Positions 29,694 to 39,081 of a DNA stretch of 64,000 nt are shown in pieces. The translations under genes were made by a program, and so were the position numbers. A model generated the notes under the pieces. That model ran no database searches and was not told the DNA's origin. It saw only the letters and a program-made list of their open reading frames with translations. Source of the stretch: Shinella kummerowiae (GTDB lineage: Bacteria; Pseudomonadota; Alphaproteobacteria; Rhizobiales; Rhizobiaceae); NCBI RefSeq assembly GCF_009827055.1, contig NZ_WUMK01000003.1, forward strand, positions 434,001-498,000. The letters are read 5' to 3'. How positions within the stretch are numbered: the first letter of the stretch is position 1; every line of letters begins with the position of its first letter.

Positions 29694-29712
29694 ACATGAA
29701 TTTTACTCATGT
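29694..29712. promoter_or_regulatory. LysR-type operator (T-N11-A palindrome)
   Basis: ACATGA (29694-29699) and TCATGT (29707-29712) form a perfect dyad around a 7-base AT-rich spacer. It contains the T-N11-A pattern of LysR-family sites, 13 bases upstream of the regulator ATG and in the divergent promoter of the importer operon. Confidence 0.6.
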
Positions 29713-29790
29713 AGACGTTAATTCTAATCGTTTGCAAGGCGGCGGGCATCTTTTCATACTCGGGCCATAATCAAAAAATGGGGAACCGAA

Positions 29791-31317
29791 ATGAAGAGAC
29801 ATCTTCTGAAGGGCACGGCGCTCGCCGTGGCCATGAGCGCCTTTGCGCTTTCCGCAATGCCCGTCGCCGCCCAGGAAGGCTGCGTTCGCGTGCTCGGCTA
29901 CGAATCCGACGGCGAAAAGCAGACCATGGACCCAGCCGCGCTGATCGGTACCGACAGCGTCTACCATATCCGTTCGATCTACGAGCCGCTGGTCGACCGC
30001 AGCAACACCATGCAGCCCGTGCCGGTTCTGGCCGAATCCTGGGAGGCCAATGCCGATGCGACGGAATGGACCTTCCACCTCCGCAAGGGTGTGAAATTCC
30101 ACGACGGTTCGGATTTCGACGCCAAGGACGTCGTCTATTCCTATAAACGCCTGCTCGATCCCGCCGTTTCGCCGGGCGGCTTCTCGACGCTTGCCTTCCT
30201 CGACGCCGATGGCATCACCGCCGTTGACGACCACACGGTGCGCTTCAAGGTCAAGCGGCCGGTCGTCGAACTGCCGATGCTGATCGCCACGAAATATGCG
30301 CTGATGGTGCCTGAAAACGCCAAGGCCGAAGACCTGCGCATGAAGGGCAACGGAACCGGCCCCTTCGTGCAGGAAACGTTCACGATCAACGGCGCCGTGC
30401 GTGTGATGCGCAAAAACCCGAATTACTGGCGCGCGAGCCTGCCAAAGGCCGAATGCCTCGAAATCACCACCAGCCTGGAGCCGACCTCGCGGCTTTCTGC
30501 GCTGCTGTCAGGCACGGTCGACCTGTCTTTGACCGTCGATCCCGCAAGTCTCATCACGCTGAAGGACAATCCCGCCGTCGAGCTCGTCGCAACGCCGGGC
30601 GCAACCTCACTCTATCTAGCCGTCTGGACCGACACGCCACCGTTTGACGACGTCCGGGTACGCCAGGCGATGAAGCTGGTGATGGATCGCCAGAAAATCC
30701 TCGACACGGTGCTGCTCGGTTACGGCGAGGTCGGGGCCGACACGCCGATCCCGCTGTCCTCGCCGCTCGGCCTCGGCACGCCGGCAAAATCGGTCGATAT
30801 CGAGAAGGCGGCGGCGTTGCTTGCCGAAGCCGGCCACGCCGATGGTATTGATTTCGACCTCTACACCTCGGATTCCTATCCCGGCATGATGCTGCTCGCC
30901 CAGGTCTATGCCCAGATGGCAGCCCCCGCCGGCATCCGCGTCAACGTCATCACCTCGCCGGCCGAAGGCTATTGGGACACGATCTGGCTGAAGAAACCGG
31001 CCGTCATCTCCTACACCAGCGCCCGCCCGCCGGCCGAAGCCCTGACATTGTCGCTGAACAGCAAGTCGGAATGGAACGAGACGCACTGGAAACGCGACGA
31101 TTTCGACGCGCTCGTCGTCAAGGCCGGCCAGACGGCGGACGAGACACAGCGCAACGACCTCTACCGCGAGGCCCAGCGCGTCGTCGCGGATGAAGGCGGC
31201 ATGATCCTGCCGGTCTTCACGTCGGTCGTCGCGGGTCTGCGCAAAGGCTGCACCGGCTATACGCCGAATGTCGACGTCAACCGTATCGACTACGCTGCGC
31301 TGGCTTGCAGCGAATAA
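29791..31317 (+). CDS. ABC importer substrate-binding protein, DppA/OppA family (SBP_bac_5)
   Basis: 508 residues with a Sec signal peptide (residues 1-27, cleavage after PVAA). The family-5 binding fold shows in the region from MDPAALIGTDSVYHIRSIYEPLV to AESWEANADATEWTFHLRKGVKFHDGSDFDAKDV. GGGGAA sits upstream of the ATG. The family binds peptides, opines, nickel chelates and other small organics, so the ligand cannot be read off. The permeases and ATPase follow after a RIME-like repeat and a cupin gene. It is regulated presumably by the divergent LysR protein. Confidence 0.93.
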   Translation: MKRHLLKGTALAVAMSAFALSAMPVAAQEGCVRVLGYESDGEKQTMDPAALIGTDSVYHIRSIYEPLVDRSNTMQPVPVLAESWEANADATEWTFHLRKGVKFHDGSDFDAKDVVYSYKRLLDPAVSPGGFSTLAFLDADGITAVDDHTVRFKVKRPVVELPMLIATKYALMVPENAKAEDLRMKGNGTGPFVQETFTINGAVRVMRKNPNYWRASLPKAECLEITTSLEPTSRLSALLSGTVDLSLTVDPASLITLKDNPAVELVATPGATSLYLAVWTDTPPFDDVRVRQAMKLVMDRQKILDTVLLGYGEVGADTPIPLSSPLGLGTPAKSVDIEKAAALLAEAGHADGIDFDLYTSDSYPGMMLLAQVYAQMAAPAGIRVNVITSPAEGYWDTIWLKKPAVISYTSARPPAEALTLSLNSKSEWNETHWKRDDFDALVVKAGQTADETQRNDLYREAQRVVADEGGMILPVFTSVVAGLRKGCTGYTPNVDVNRIDYAALACSE

Positions 31318-31350
31318 GCCGCCTGCCTATGGGCAGGACGATGCCGATTT

Positions 31351-31487
31351 CCCCTTCTCCCCCACGGGGAGAAGGTGCCGGCAGGCGGATGAGGGGGAGG
31401 TTGAAGGCGCAAAAGATTGTACTGATCCGTCTGCACCAGCCCCCTCATCCGACCCTTCGGGCCACCTTCTCCCCATGGGGAGAAGGG
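31351..31487. repeat. RIME-type palindromic intergenic element
   Basis: Two arms in opposite orientation: CCCTTCTCC..GGGGAGAAGGTGCC..GGATGAGGGGG (31352-31397) and CCCCCTCATCCG..GGCCACCTTCTCCCC..GGGGAGAAGGG (31440-31487). These core motifs match the Rhizobium-specific intergenic mosaic elements described in rhizobial genomes. The whole folds into a long imperfect hairpin 34 bases after the binding-protein stop, inside the presumed operon. It may shield the upstream mRNA or weaken read-through. Confidence 0.85.
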
Positions 31488-31584
31488 AAACTTGGCACCG
31501 CCCTGCCATGAGCGACAACCCGCCTTCCCTGCCGAGACCACACACATCCACGACACGCATCGCCCCGTGGAAGAGGATACCTGC

Positions 31585-32256
31585 ATGACCACGTCCGCCC
31601 TCAAAACCTTCCTCGACCGTTTCGCCGATGCGCTCGACCATGACGACCGGCCGATCTCCCGGTCCCACGCCCGCCGACTGCGTCAATTGGCCGGGCACCT
31701 GCCGCAGGTGTCGGATGCTTCGCCGAGCCGGGTGCCGGTCCAGGCCGCCTGCGAGGCGGAGCTTGCCGTCTACGCCGCGCAATCGCCGCTCGCCCGTGCA
31801 CTCGCCGATCTCCTGCCTTCCCTCCACATCACCCGCAGCAAGAACTACCTCGCCAACCCACCGAGCGGCGATTTCGGCGAGAACTATGGCTATGGCGTCA
31901 TCTGCGGCCCCGAGGGCGGGCCGCCGACGCTGATCCGCGATCCCGAGATCGCCTTCGGCCTGATGTTTCTCGGCCCGAAGACCCACTATCCACTGCACCA
32001 CCACCCGGCCGACGAACTGTACTACACCGTCACCGGACCCTCCTTCTGGCGCGCCGGCACGGCGAACTGGACCGGCCACGGCACCGATGCGATCATCCAC
32101 CATCCGCCATGGCTGCCGCATGCGACGCTTTCGGCGGACCGGCCGCTCGTGCTGCTCTACATCTGGGAGGGCGACCTCGACACCGACGCCGCCTTCATTC
32201 CCGATGCCGTGACGGCAGAAGCCGCACTTTCCTCCCTGGGGCTCGAAGCGCCATGA
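31585..32256 (+). CDS. DMSP-lyase-family cupin protein
   Basis: 223 residues with a C-terminal single cupin resembling dimethylsulfoniopropionate lyases of the DddL/Q/W/K type. HYPLHHHPADELYYTVTG carries His138, His140 and Glu144, and His179 lies in HHPPWLPHATLS. This His-x-His-x3-Glu...His spacing is that of the metal site. GFW-type strands (SFWRAGTANWTGHG) lie between. DMSP lyases split DMSP to dimethyl sulfide and acrylate, but related cupins act on other substrates, so the exact reaction is unproven. The ATG has GAAGAGGA upstream. The stop overlaps the next permease start (ATGA), which ties the enzyme to the importer. Confidence 0.75.
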   Translation: MTTSALKTFLDRFADALDHDDRPISRSHARRLRQLAGHLPQVSDASPSRVPVQAACEAELAVYAAQSPLARALADLLPSLHITRSKNYLANPPSGDFGENYGYGVICGPEGGPPTLIRDPEIAFGLMFLGPKTHYPLHHHPADELYYTVTGPSFWRAGTANWTGHGTDAIIHHPPWLPHATLSADRPLVLLYIWEGDLDTDAAFIPDAVTAEAALSSLGLEAP

Positions 32257-33206
32257 GCATTTTTCGCCTTCTCGCCAGCCGAATCCTGTTTTCCGCCCTG
32301 ACACTGCTGCTCGTCTCTATCCTGATCTTCCTGATCCTGGAAGCGCTGCCGGGCGACGTCGCCACCCGCATCCTCGGCCGCGAGGCCACTGCCAAGGCGC
32401 TGGAGGTTTTGCGCAGCCAGCTCCACCTCGACCAGCCCGCGCTGGTGCGCTACTTTCAGTGGCTCGGCGATTTTCTGCGCGGCGATCTTGGCACGTCGAT
32501 TGCCACCGGCCGCCCGATCGCCGATGTGCTCGGCCCGCGCATCGTCAACACGCTGCTGCTCTCGCTGTTCGCCTTCGCCCTCTATATCGTGCTGGCGCTG
32601 GTTCCGGCGATCATCCAGGCGGTGAACCGCGGCAAGACGATCGACAACGTCATCTCGGTCATCACGCTCCTCCTGCTCTCGCTGCCGGATTTCCTTCTGG
32701 CGACGATGCTGCTCTTCCTCTTCGCCGTCGCCGTGCCAATCCTGCCGGCGCTCGCGACCATCTCGGAAAACAGCACCTGGCAGGAGATGCTGCGCGCCAT
32801 GGTGCTGCCGGCCGTCACGCTCGCCATCATGATGGCCGTCTATGCCATCCGTGTGCTGCGCGACAGTCTGATCGAGGTGCTGCGTTCCGACTATGTGCGC
32901 CTTGCCGAACTGAAGGGCCTGCGCCCCCGCGCCGTGCTCTTCCGCCACGCGCTTCCGAACGCCATCGTGCCGGCGCTGAACGTTACCGCGCTCAATCTCG
33001 GCTTCCTCATCGGCGGCGTCGTCATCGTCGAGCGCGTCTTCTCCTATCCGGGCTTCGGCACGCTTTTGATCGACGCGCTGCAACTGCGCGATATCCCGCT
33101 CATCAAGGCGACCGTGATGATCAGCGCCGCCGTCTATGTCGCCGCCAATCTCGTGGCGGACGTGCTCGCCGTCCTGCTCCAACCGCGCCTGAGGACCAGC
33201 CGATGA
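32253..33206 (+). CDS. Peptide-type ABC importer permease (DppB-like)
   Basis: 317 residues with six predicted membrane spans, starting SIFRLLASRILFSALTLLLVS. The family landmark LEALPGDVATRILGREAT follows span 1, and the EAA coupling loop contains VRLAELKGLRPRAVLFRHALPNA. The open frame extends upstream, but the ATG overlapping the cupin stop is the natural start. It pairs with the DppC-like permease encoded next; stop and start overlap again. Confidence 0.93.
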   Translation: MSIFRLLASRILFSALTLLLVSILIFLILEALPGDVATRILGREATAKALEVLRSQLHLDQPALVRYFQWLGDFLRGDLGTSIATGRPIADVLGPRIVNTLLLSLFAFALYIVLALVPAIIQAVNRGKTIDNVISVITLLLLSLPDFLLATMLLFLFAVAVPILPALATISENSTWQEMLRAMVLPAVTLAIMMAVYAIRVLRDSLIEVLRSDYVRLAELKGLRPRAVLFRHALPNAIVPALNVTALNLGFLIGGVVIVERVFSYPGFGTLLIDALQLRDIPLIKATVMISAAVYVAANLVADVLAVLLQPRLRTSR

Positions 33207-34081
33207 CATCAGTCACCTCTACCCCGTCCAGGCGTTTCAACGCCGCCCGCTGGCGCGCAACGCCCGGCCCGTTCAAGGTCGGCGCGATCATCCTTGCCGC
33301 CCATGCGCTCTTCGCCATCGTCGGCGCCGTCTGGACGCCCTACGGTTATGCCGAAATGGGCGCGGGCCTACCGCTGTCGGGCCTCTCGTGGGGCCATCCG
33401 ATGGGACTCGACCAGATCGGCCGCGACGTCTTCAGCCGCTTCATGCACGGCGCGCATATCGTGCTGCTGCTCTCCTTCGCCGGCACCATCCTCGGCATGG
33501 TCGCCGGCACCACGCTCGGCCTCCTCTCCGGCTATGTTGGCGGCTGGTTCGATGCGGTCACCCAGCGCGTGGTCGAGGCGATGATCAGCATTCCCTTCCT
33601 GGCGCTTGCCCTCGTCATGATCATCGCTGCCGGCCCGGCGCTCGCCGGCGCGCCGGTGCTCATCGTCTTCGTCGTCGGCCTCGTCTATGCGCCACGCATC
33701 ACCCGCATCGCCCGGGCCGCCGCCATGGAGATCGCGACGCGCGAATATGTCGCCGTCGCCGAACTGCGCGGCGAAGGCACCTGGTCGATCGTCTTCCGCG
33801 AAATCCTGCCCAATGCCGCAAACGTGCTGCTGGTCGAGTTCTCGCTGCGCCTCAGCTATGCGCCCATCCTCATCGGTGCACTCGGCTTCCTCGGCTTCGG
33901 TATCCGCCCGCCGACGCCGGAATGGGGGCTGATGATCAGCGAAAACCGCAACCTGCTGATCGCCTCGCCCGTGACGGTGTTTGGCCCCGGCCTCGGCCTT
34001 GCCTCCCTCGTCATCGGCTTCAACCTTTTCACCGACGGCCTGTCGCGCATGCTCGGCCAGCGGCCCGTCGCGGGAGCGTAA
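33203..34081 (+). CDS. Peptide-type ABC importer permease (DppC-like)
   Basis: 292 residues. The N-terminal region with GAIILAAHALFAIVGAVWTPYG is followed by HPMGLDQIGRDVFSRFMHGAHIVLL, a hallmark of DppC proteins, and an EAA loop (EYVAVAELRGEGTWSIVFREILPNA). GFLGFGIRPPTPEWGLMISE near the C-terminus confirms the family. It starts at the ATG overlapping the DppB-like stop and ends three bases before the ATPase gene. Confidence 0.94.
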   Translation: MTSVTSTPSRRFNAARWRATPGPFKVGAIILAAHALFAIVGAVWTPYGYAEMGAGLPLSGLSWGHPMGLDQIGRDVFSRFMHGAHIVLLLSFAGTILGMVAGTTLGLLSGYVGGWFDAVTQRVVEAMISIPFLALALVMIIAAGPALAGAPVLIVFVVGLVYAPRITRIARAAAMEIATREYVAVAELRGEGTWSIVFREILPNAANVLLVEFSLRLSYAPILIGALGFLGFGIRPPTPEWGLMISENRNLLIASPVTVFGPGLGLASLVIGFNLFTDGLSRMLGQRPVAGA

Positions 34082-34084
34082 GAC

Positions 34085-36130
34085 ATGAAAAAGCTCATCG
34101 AAGTCCGCAATCTCAACATCGCCTATGGCAGTGCGGCCGGCTGGACCAATGTGGTGCAGGGCGTGTCCTTCGAGATCGCCCGCGGCGAGGCCTTCGGCCT
34201 AGTCGGCGAATCCGGCTGTGGTAAATCCACCGTCGCCTACCGCCTGCTCGGTTATGGCACGATCAACAGCCTGGTGCAGACCGGCGAAGTCATCTTCGAC
34301 GGAATCGACCTGCTGAAACTCGACGCCACCGCCCTGACGCGCCTGCGCGGCAGCCGCATCGCGTTGGTACCGCAGAACCCGACGACCTCGCTCAGCCCCG
34401 GCATGCGCGTCGGCACGCAGATCCGCGAGATGATCGCCACGCACAGGGCGCTGCCGCCGGGCATGGCGATGGAGACCCGCATCGTCGAGCTTTTCGCGCT
34501 CGTCGGCCTGCCCGATGTCGGCCATCGTTATCCGCACGAACTTTCCGGCGGCCAGCAGCAGCGCGTGACGATCGCCATGGCCGTCGCTTGCAATCCCGAC
34601 CTGCTGGTACTCGACGAGCCGACCACCGGTCTTGACGTCACCACCCAGCGCCAGATCATTCAGCTTCTTGCCGACCTGCGCGCCCGCATCGGCATGGCGA
34701 TGCTCTACGTCACGCACGACCTTGCGCTGCTCGCCCAGATCGCCGACCGCGTCGGCGTCATGTATGCCGGCCAACTCGTGGAAGTCGCGCCCTGCGAAAC
34801 GCTGCTTGCCGCCCCGGCGCACCCATATTCCCGTGGCCTCATCGCCTCCATCCCCACCATGGACGGCGCGGCCCAGCCGGGCCAGGGCCTGCGCGGCGTG
34901 CTGCGTCGCGACCAGATGTCGACAGGCTGCAAGTTCGAGCCGCGCTGCGATTTTGCCGCCGCCGCCTGTCGCACCACGCCGCAGGCACTTGAACCGGTTA
35001 CGGGGGCCCGCACCGTCGCCTGCATGCGCTGGCGCGAGGCCGTCGCGCCGCATGTCCCGGTGCTGGTCAAGCGGGAAGACAAGAAGACCGCCGAAGTGCC
35101 GAAACGGGTGCTCTCCGTCGCCGACCTCGCGCTCTCCTATACACGCCCCAGCCTGTTCGACCGACTGCTTGGCCGCAGCAGCCCCGCCGTGGTGCGCGAC
35201 ATCGATCTCGACCTCAGGGCCGGCGAGGTGGTGGCGCTCGTCGGCGAATCCGGCAGCGGAAAATCGACGATCGCGCGCGCCATCAGCGGCCGCCTGCCGC
35301 CCCGCGCCGGCATTATCAGCCTTGATGGTGCAGCACTTGCACCGGCATTGAAGGACCGTTCGGTCGAGGAGCTGCGGCAGATCCAGTATATCTTCCAGAA
35401 CCCGGACGCCTCGCTCAATCCGCGCCGACGCATCCGCGCGATCCTGGCGCGTCCCGTCGACCATTTCGGCATAGAGGTAGACGACAAGGCGTTGGAAACC
35501 GTGCTCGACAATGTCGGCCTGCATGCCGGGTATCTCGACCGCTTTCCCGAACAGCTCTCCGGCGGCGAGCGCCAGCGCATCGCCATCGCCCGCGCGCTGC
35601 TGGTCAATCCGAAACTGCTGATCTGCGACGAGATCCTCTCCGCCCTCGACGTCTCGGTGCAGGCACGCATCGTTGAACTGCTCCGCTCGCTGAAGGAAAA
35701 ACACGCCGTCGCGATGCTCTTCATCTCGCATGACCTGGCCGTGGTGCAGGAATTCGCGGACCGCGTTGCCGTGCTCTACCGCGGCGAACTCATGCAACTC
35801 GCCGACACCGCCACGCTGCTTTCCGAACCGCTGCATCCCTATACTGAAATGCTGCTGGAAGCGGCTCCCAGCCTTCGGAAGGACCACTACGTCTCTCGCC
35901 CGCCGGCGGTTCCGAATTCGAAGGCCGCACAGGGCGTCGGCTGTCCTCTTGCCGGGCGTTGTCCGCGCCAGATCGGCAGCCTCTGCGCCGAGACCCGCCC
36001 TCCCCTTCAAACCACCGGCAATGGCTTTGTCCGCTGCCACCTGGGCGTCGAGGCGTTGCCAGTCCATTCCACACCAACAGACGCTCGTGACCCCTCCGTG
36101 CAGAAGGTTTCCTCTCAACGTTCTCTATAG
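34085..36130 (+). CDS. Fused double ATPase of a peptide-type ABC importer (DppD-DppF fusion)
   Basis: 681 residues with two complete nucleotide-binding domains. The first has Walker [10 protein letters not shown], signature LSGGQQQR and Walker [13 protein letters not shown]. The second has [17 protein letters not shown] and [12 protein letters not shown] (Glu kept; Ile for the usual Pro). Each half ends with the oligopeptide-type C-terminal extension holding Cys residues ([29 protein letters not shown]), usual for this subfamily. One polypeptide thus replaces DppD and DppF. It is the last gene of the operon; its 3' end overlaps the convergent oxidoreductase gene by six bases. Confidence 0.95.
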   Translation: MKKLIEVRNLNIAYGSAAGWTNVVQGVSFEIARGEAFGLVGESGCGKSTVAYRLLGYGTINSLVQTGEVIFDGIDLLKLDATALTRLRGSRIALVPQNPTTSLSPGMRVGTQIREMIATHRALPPGMAMETRIVELFALVGLPDVGHRYPHELSGGQQQRVTIAMAVACNPDLLVLDEPTTGLDVTTQRQIIQLLADLRARIGMAMLYVTHDLALLAQIADRVGVMYAGQLVEVAPCETLLAAPAHPYSRGLIASIPTMDGAAQPGQGLRGVLRRDQMSTGCKFEPRCDFAAAACRTTPQALEPVTGARTVACMRWREAVAPHVPVLVKREDKKTAEVPKRVLSVADLALSYTRPSLFDRLLGRSSPAVVRDIDLDLRAGEVVALVGESGSGKSTIARAISGRLPPRAGIISLDGAALAPALKDRSVEELRQIQYIFQNPDASLNPRRRIRAILARPVDHFGIEVDDKALETVLDNVGLHAGYLDRFPEQLSGGERQRIAIARALLVNPKLLICDEILSALDVSVQARIVELLRSLKEKHAVAMLFISHDLAVVQEFADRVAVLYRGELMQLADTATLLSEPLHPYTEMLLEAAPSLRKDHYVSRPPAVPNSKAAQGVGCPLAGRCPRQIGSLCAETRPPLQTTGNGFVRCHLGVEALPVHSTPTDARDPSVQKVSSQRSL

Positions 36131-37390
36131 GCGGCGAATGGGACGCAGCGCCGTGACGTCGAGGTGTGTGGCTCGGTCGGAGATCAGGTCACTCAGCAGC
36201 GCTCCCGTGACGCCCGCAAGCGTCAGGCCGAGATGACCATGACCGAATGCATAGATAACCCGCTCGGTTCGGGGCGACTTACCAATAACGGGAAGCGAAT
36301 CCGGCATGGAGGGGCGCAAGCCAAGCCATTCGGACGTGCCCGTTCCAGCAGCGGGCAAGAGCTTTGCGACCGCGTTGCGGATCACGGACGTGCGCCGTTC
36401 GTTGAGCGGGGGCGCAAGGCCGGCGAGTTCCACTGTGCCGGCCGCGCGCAGGCCGTCAGCCATCGGCGTCATGTAGAAACCGTGCTCCGTATAGCAGACG
36501 GGGCGCCTCAGAAGGCCGCGGCCTTGCGGGAAGAGAACGTGGTAACCACGCTCCGTATCGAGACGGATGTGATCGCCGATGCTGGCGCCCAGGCTTTTCG
36601 ACCAGGCGCCGGCCGCCACGACAATGCGGTCGGCGCCCAGTGTCTCATCCGCGAGGACCGCAGTTGCACTTTCCGCATCAATGCGCAGACCGCGCACATC
36701 ACCCGTGATGAAGCGGCCACCGCGCGCAAGCACGGCTTTCGCGAGGCGGCGGGCGAGCTGCTCAGGGCTCGCGACGACATAGGCGTCCTTGAACAGCACG
36801 CCGCCGGCATAGTTTGCGGGGAGATTGGGTTCGAGGGCGCGGATATCGTCGGCGGAAAGACGGGCGAGGTTGACACCGTGGCGGGAGCGGAAATCGGCAT
36901 CGCGGTCGGAGGCCGCACGGTCGGCGTTCGATTTGTAGAGATAAAGGCAACCATGCTCCTCGCGAAGGTCCATGGCACCTGCCTCCTCCATCAGCGGCCG
37001 CCAGGCGGCGTCAGCCTGTTTGAGCAGCGTTGAAAGCGTCGCGGCGATGCGCTCCACCCGGCCTGTACGGCTGGCAGAGAGGAAGCCAAGCAACCAGGGG
37101 GCAAGGCGAGGCAGATATTTCCAGTCGATGGCAAGCGGACCGAGCGGATTGGCGAGCATACCGGGCACGCGCCAGGCCACACCGGGCGTGGCGACGGGCA
37201 CGACGCCGTGCGGTGCGATCGTGCAGGCATTGCCGTAGGAGCAGGCGTGGCGATAGTCCGAACCGTCGAGCGGCGGTGCCCGATCGACGATCGCGACGCG
37301 GTGGCCGTCGCGCAACAGCGTGAGGGCCGCGGTGAGGCCGATGAAGCCGGCACCGATGACGATGATCGATTGCTTGTGTGTTTCCGTCAA
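36125..37390 (-). CDS. FAD-dependent D-amino-acid dehydrogenase-like oxidoreductase (DadA family)
   Basis: About 421 residues of the DAO/DadA family. An N-terminal FAD-binding GAGFIGLTAALTLLRDGHRVAIVDR and, near the C-terminus, GLRPSMPDSLPVIGKSPRTERVIYAFGHGHLGLTLA are both diagnostic. It would oxidise a D-amino acid (or similar amine) to the 2-oxo acid. Start: AGGGGAGGA ends one base before a GTG (37396) but seven bases before an in-frame TTG (37390), so the TTG is preferred. It lies 65 bases behind the MocR-type gene; an AT-rich palindrome (37437-37446) in that gap could carry its own promoter. Confidence 0.88.
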   Translation of the reverse strand: MTETHKQSIIVIGAGFIGLTAALTLLRDGHRVAIVDRAPPLDGSDYRHACSYGNACTIAPHGVVPVATPGVAWRVPGMLANPLGPLAIDWKYLPRLAPWLLGFLSASRTGRVERIAATLSTLLKQADAAWRPLMEEAGAMDLREEHGCLYLYKSNADRAASDRDADFRSRHGVNLARLSADDIRALEPNLPANYAGGVLFKDAYVVASPEQLARRLAKAVLARGGRFITGDVRGLRIDAESATAVLADETLGADRIVVAAGAWSKSLGASIGDHIRLDTERGYHVLFPQGRGLLRRPVCYTEHGFYMTPMADGLRAAGTVELAGLAPPLNERRTSVIRNAVAKLLPAAGTGTSEWLGLRPSMPDSLPVIGKSPRTERVIYAFGHGHLGLTLAGVTGALLSDLISDRATHLDVTALRPIRRL

Positions 37391-37455
37391 GCGCACTCCT
37401 CCCCTGGCGCGGATGAGCGTCAGCGCCAGCCCTTTGATTTTAAAATGAAACGTCT

Positions 37456-38859
37456 CTAGGCGTGGCCGATCAGCGCGCGTGGGCGATCAGCCAATGTCGA
37501 CACGACGATGCGTAGCGCGGAGGCAAGCTCGTCACGCGAGGCGGCGCAGGCGATGTTGATGCGCACGGCATGTTCCACCGGCTGGCGATCGCAGGCGAAG
37601 GCGCTGGCCGGCATTACAGCGACGCCATGCGCGCTCAGCGTCGCGGTAAAGTCCTCCGACCGCCACGGTGCCGGCAGGCGCAGCCAGAGGAACATGCAAC
37701 GCGGATCGGCACCGAAGCTGTGGCCGGTGAGAAGCGTCGCAGCCAGCGCATTGCGGGCACGTAGTTCGGCGAGCTGGGCCTTCAGGATGCTCTTTGCCGT
37801 GCCGTCTTCCAGCCAGCGAGTCGCGACGAGCAGCGACACGGGCGACGGCATCCAGGAGGTCGTGCGGATCGCCTCCGCCGTTACCAGTGCAAGGCCGGGC
37901 GGGCAGGTCAGGTAGCCGACACGCAGGCCGGGCGCCAACGCCTTGGAGAGTGCGGAAATGTGGTAGGTGCGGTGTGGCGCCAGCGTGAAAAGCGCCGGTG
38001 CCCGGTCGCCGAGCATCGGGCCGTAAACGTCGTCCTCGATGATGACGACATCATGCCGCTCACAGACTTCGACGAGTTCGCGCCGGCGGCGCTCGCTCAT
38101 GGTGACGACGCTCGGATTGTGCATGGAGGGCGTGGTGAAAACCGCGCGCACGGTCTCGCGGCCGCAGACGGCTTCGAGTTCACTCGCCGACAAACCCTCC
38201 TCATCCGTGCCGACGCCGACGATCCGGAAGCGGAACATCGCGGCAAGCGCCTTCAGGCCGTAATAGGTCAGCCGGTCGGAAACGATGACGTCACCGGGCT
38301 CGATGATGCTGCTGACGACGGCCAGCAGCGCGTGCTGTGCGCCGCTGGTCACCACGATGTCCGCTGCCGCGGGCGTAAAGCCGTTCAGCGAGATCCACTG
38401 GCGCCCCGCCTCGCGTGCCCAGGCCGGCCCCTCCGGCGGCTGGTATTCCTGCATTTGCGCGAAACGCGGGTCTTCGGCCAGGTGCGGCAGGGTCTCGGCG
38501 AGGCGCTGCTGGAAATCATCCACCGCGGGGCGGTTGACGGTGAGATCGATAATCCCGGTCGATTTCGTCGCCCGGTCGACGCGCGGCATGGCAGCCTCCG
38601 CGCGCACAATGGTGCCGCGGCGCGTGCTGCCGACGACAAGGTTGAGGTTCTGCAATTCGCGATAGGCGCGCGTGACGGTCGAGACATTGACCGAGCGTTC
38701 CCGCGCAAGATCGCGCTGCGGCGGCAGCTGGCTGCCGGGTGTCAGTTCCCCGGCGCGGATCTTCGCCTCCAGCTCTGCGGCAAGCTGCAAATAGGCCGGC
38801 AGGCGCTGCGGAAGCCTTTGTGTGGTTTTTTCCTTGGTGTTTTCTTTATCGATAGCCAT
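37456..38859 (-). CDS. MocR-type regulator (GntR helix-turn-helix fused to aminotransferase-like domain)
   Basis: 467 residues. The N-terminal winged helix of the GntR type spans AAELEAKIRAGELTPGSQLPPQRDLARERSVNVSTVTRAYRELQ. A fold-type I PLP domain follows, with the internal-aldimine Lys expected in SALSKALAPGLRVGY and an aspartate in VVIIEDDVYGPM. MocR proteins sense amino compounds or PLP vitamers through this domain. It is divergent from the polyamine-type importer and upstream of the DadA-like gene, so both are likely targets. The ATG at 38859 has only a weak ribosome site. Confidence 0.93.
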   Translation of the reverse strand: MAIDKENTKEKTTQRLPQRLPAYLQLAAELEAKIRAGELTPGSQLPPQRDLARERSVNVSTVTRAYRELQNLNLVVGSTRRGTIVRAEAAMPRVDRATKSTGIIDLTVNRPAVDDFQQRLAETLPHLAEDPRFAQMQEYQPPEGPAWAREAGRQWISLNGFTPAAADIVVTSGAQHALLAVVSSIIEPGDVIVSDRLTYYGLKALAAMFRFRIVGVGTDEEGLSASELEAVCGRETVRAVFTTPSMHNPSVVTMSERRRRELVEVCERHDVVIIEDDVYGPMLGDRAPALFTLAPHRTYHISALSKALAPGLRVGYLTCPPGLALVTAEAIRTTSWMPSPVSLLVATRWLEDGTAKSILKAQLAELRARNALAATLLTGHSFGADPRCMFLWLRLPAPWRSEDFTATLSAHGVAVMPASAFACDRQPVEHAVRINIACAASRDELASALRIVVSTLADRPRALIGHA

Positions 38860-38978
38860 ACAAAAATCCGCTGCGGCCTGAATTGCGAACCGCCAAACCC
38901 GGCGAAACCATCAAATATCGTCGATTTTTTCGCTGATAGCAGCTTTTTGCCGGAAAAGCGATGGGCATAGTAGGGCAA

Positions 38979-39045
38979 GACAAAACAATTTGTGTGCTTG
39001 ACAATCGGAATCATACCGAGACAATATCTCCACACACCGAGACAA
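38979..39045. promoter_or_regulatory. Phased GACAA direct repeats at the importer promoter
   Basis: GACAA occurs at 38979, 39000, 39020 and 39041, intervals of 21, 20 and 21 bp, about two helical turns each. The last two share the longer ACCGAGACAA (39015-39024 and 39036-39045). The second copy overlaps TTGACA (38998-39003), a good -35 box; a poor -10 (CAATAT, 39022-39027) lies 18 bases on. MocR regulators are known to bind direct repeats, so these are candidate half-sites for the divergently encoded protein. Confidence 0.55.
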
Positions 39046-39081
39046 AGGGACGGGAACCCCGCCGGTGCAAGGAGGCTATTC

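Noticed and set aside
34199-36118. A 639-codon open frame antisense to the fused ABC ATPase
   Set aside because: Shadow of a high-GC gene with two complete ATPase domains on the + strand; composition is not protein-like.
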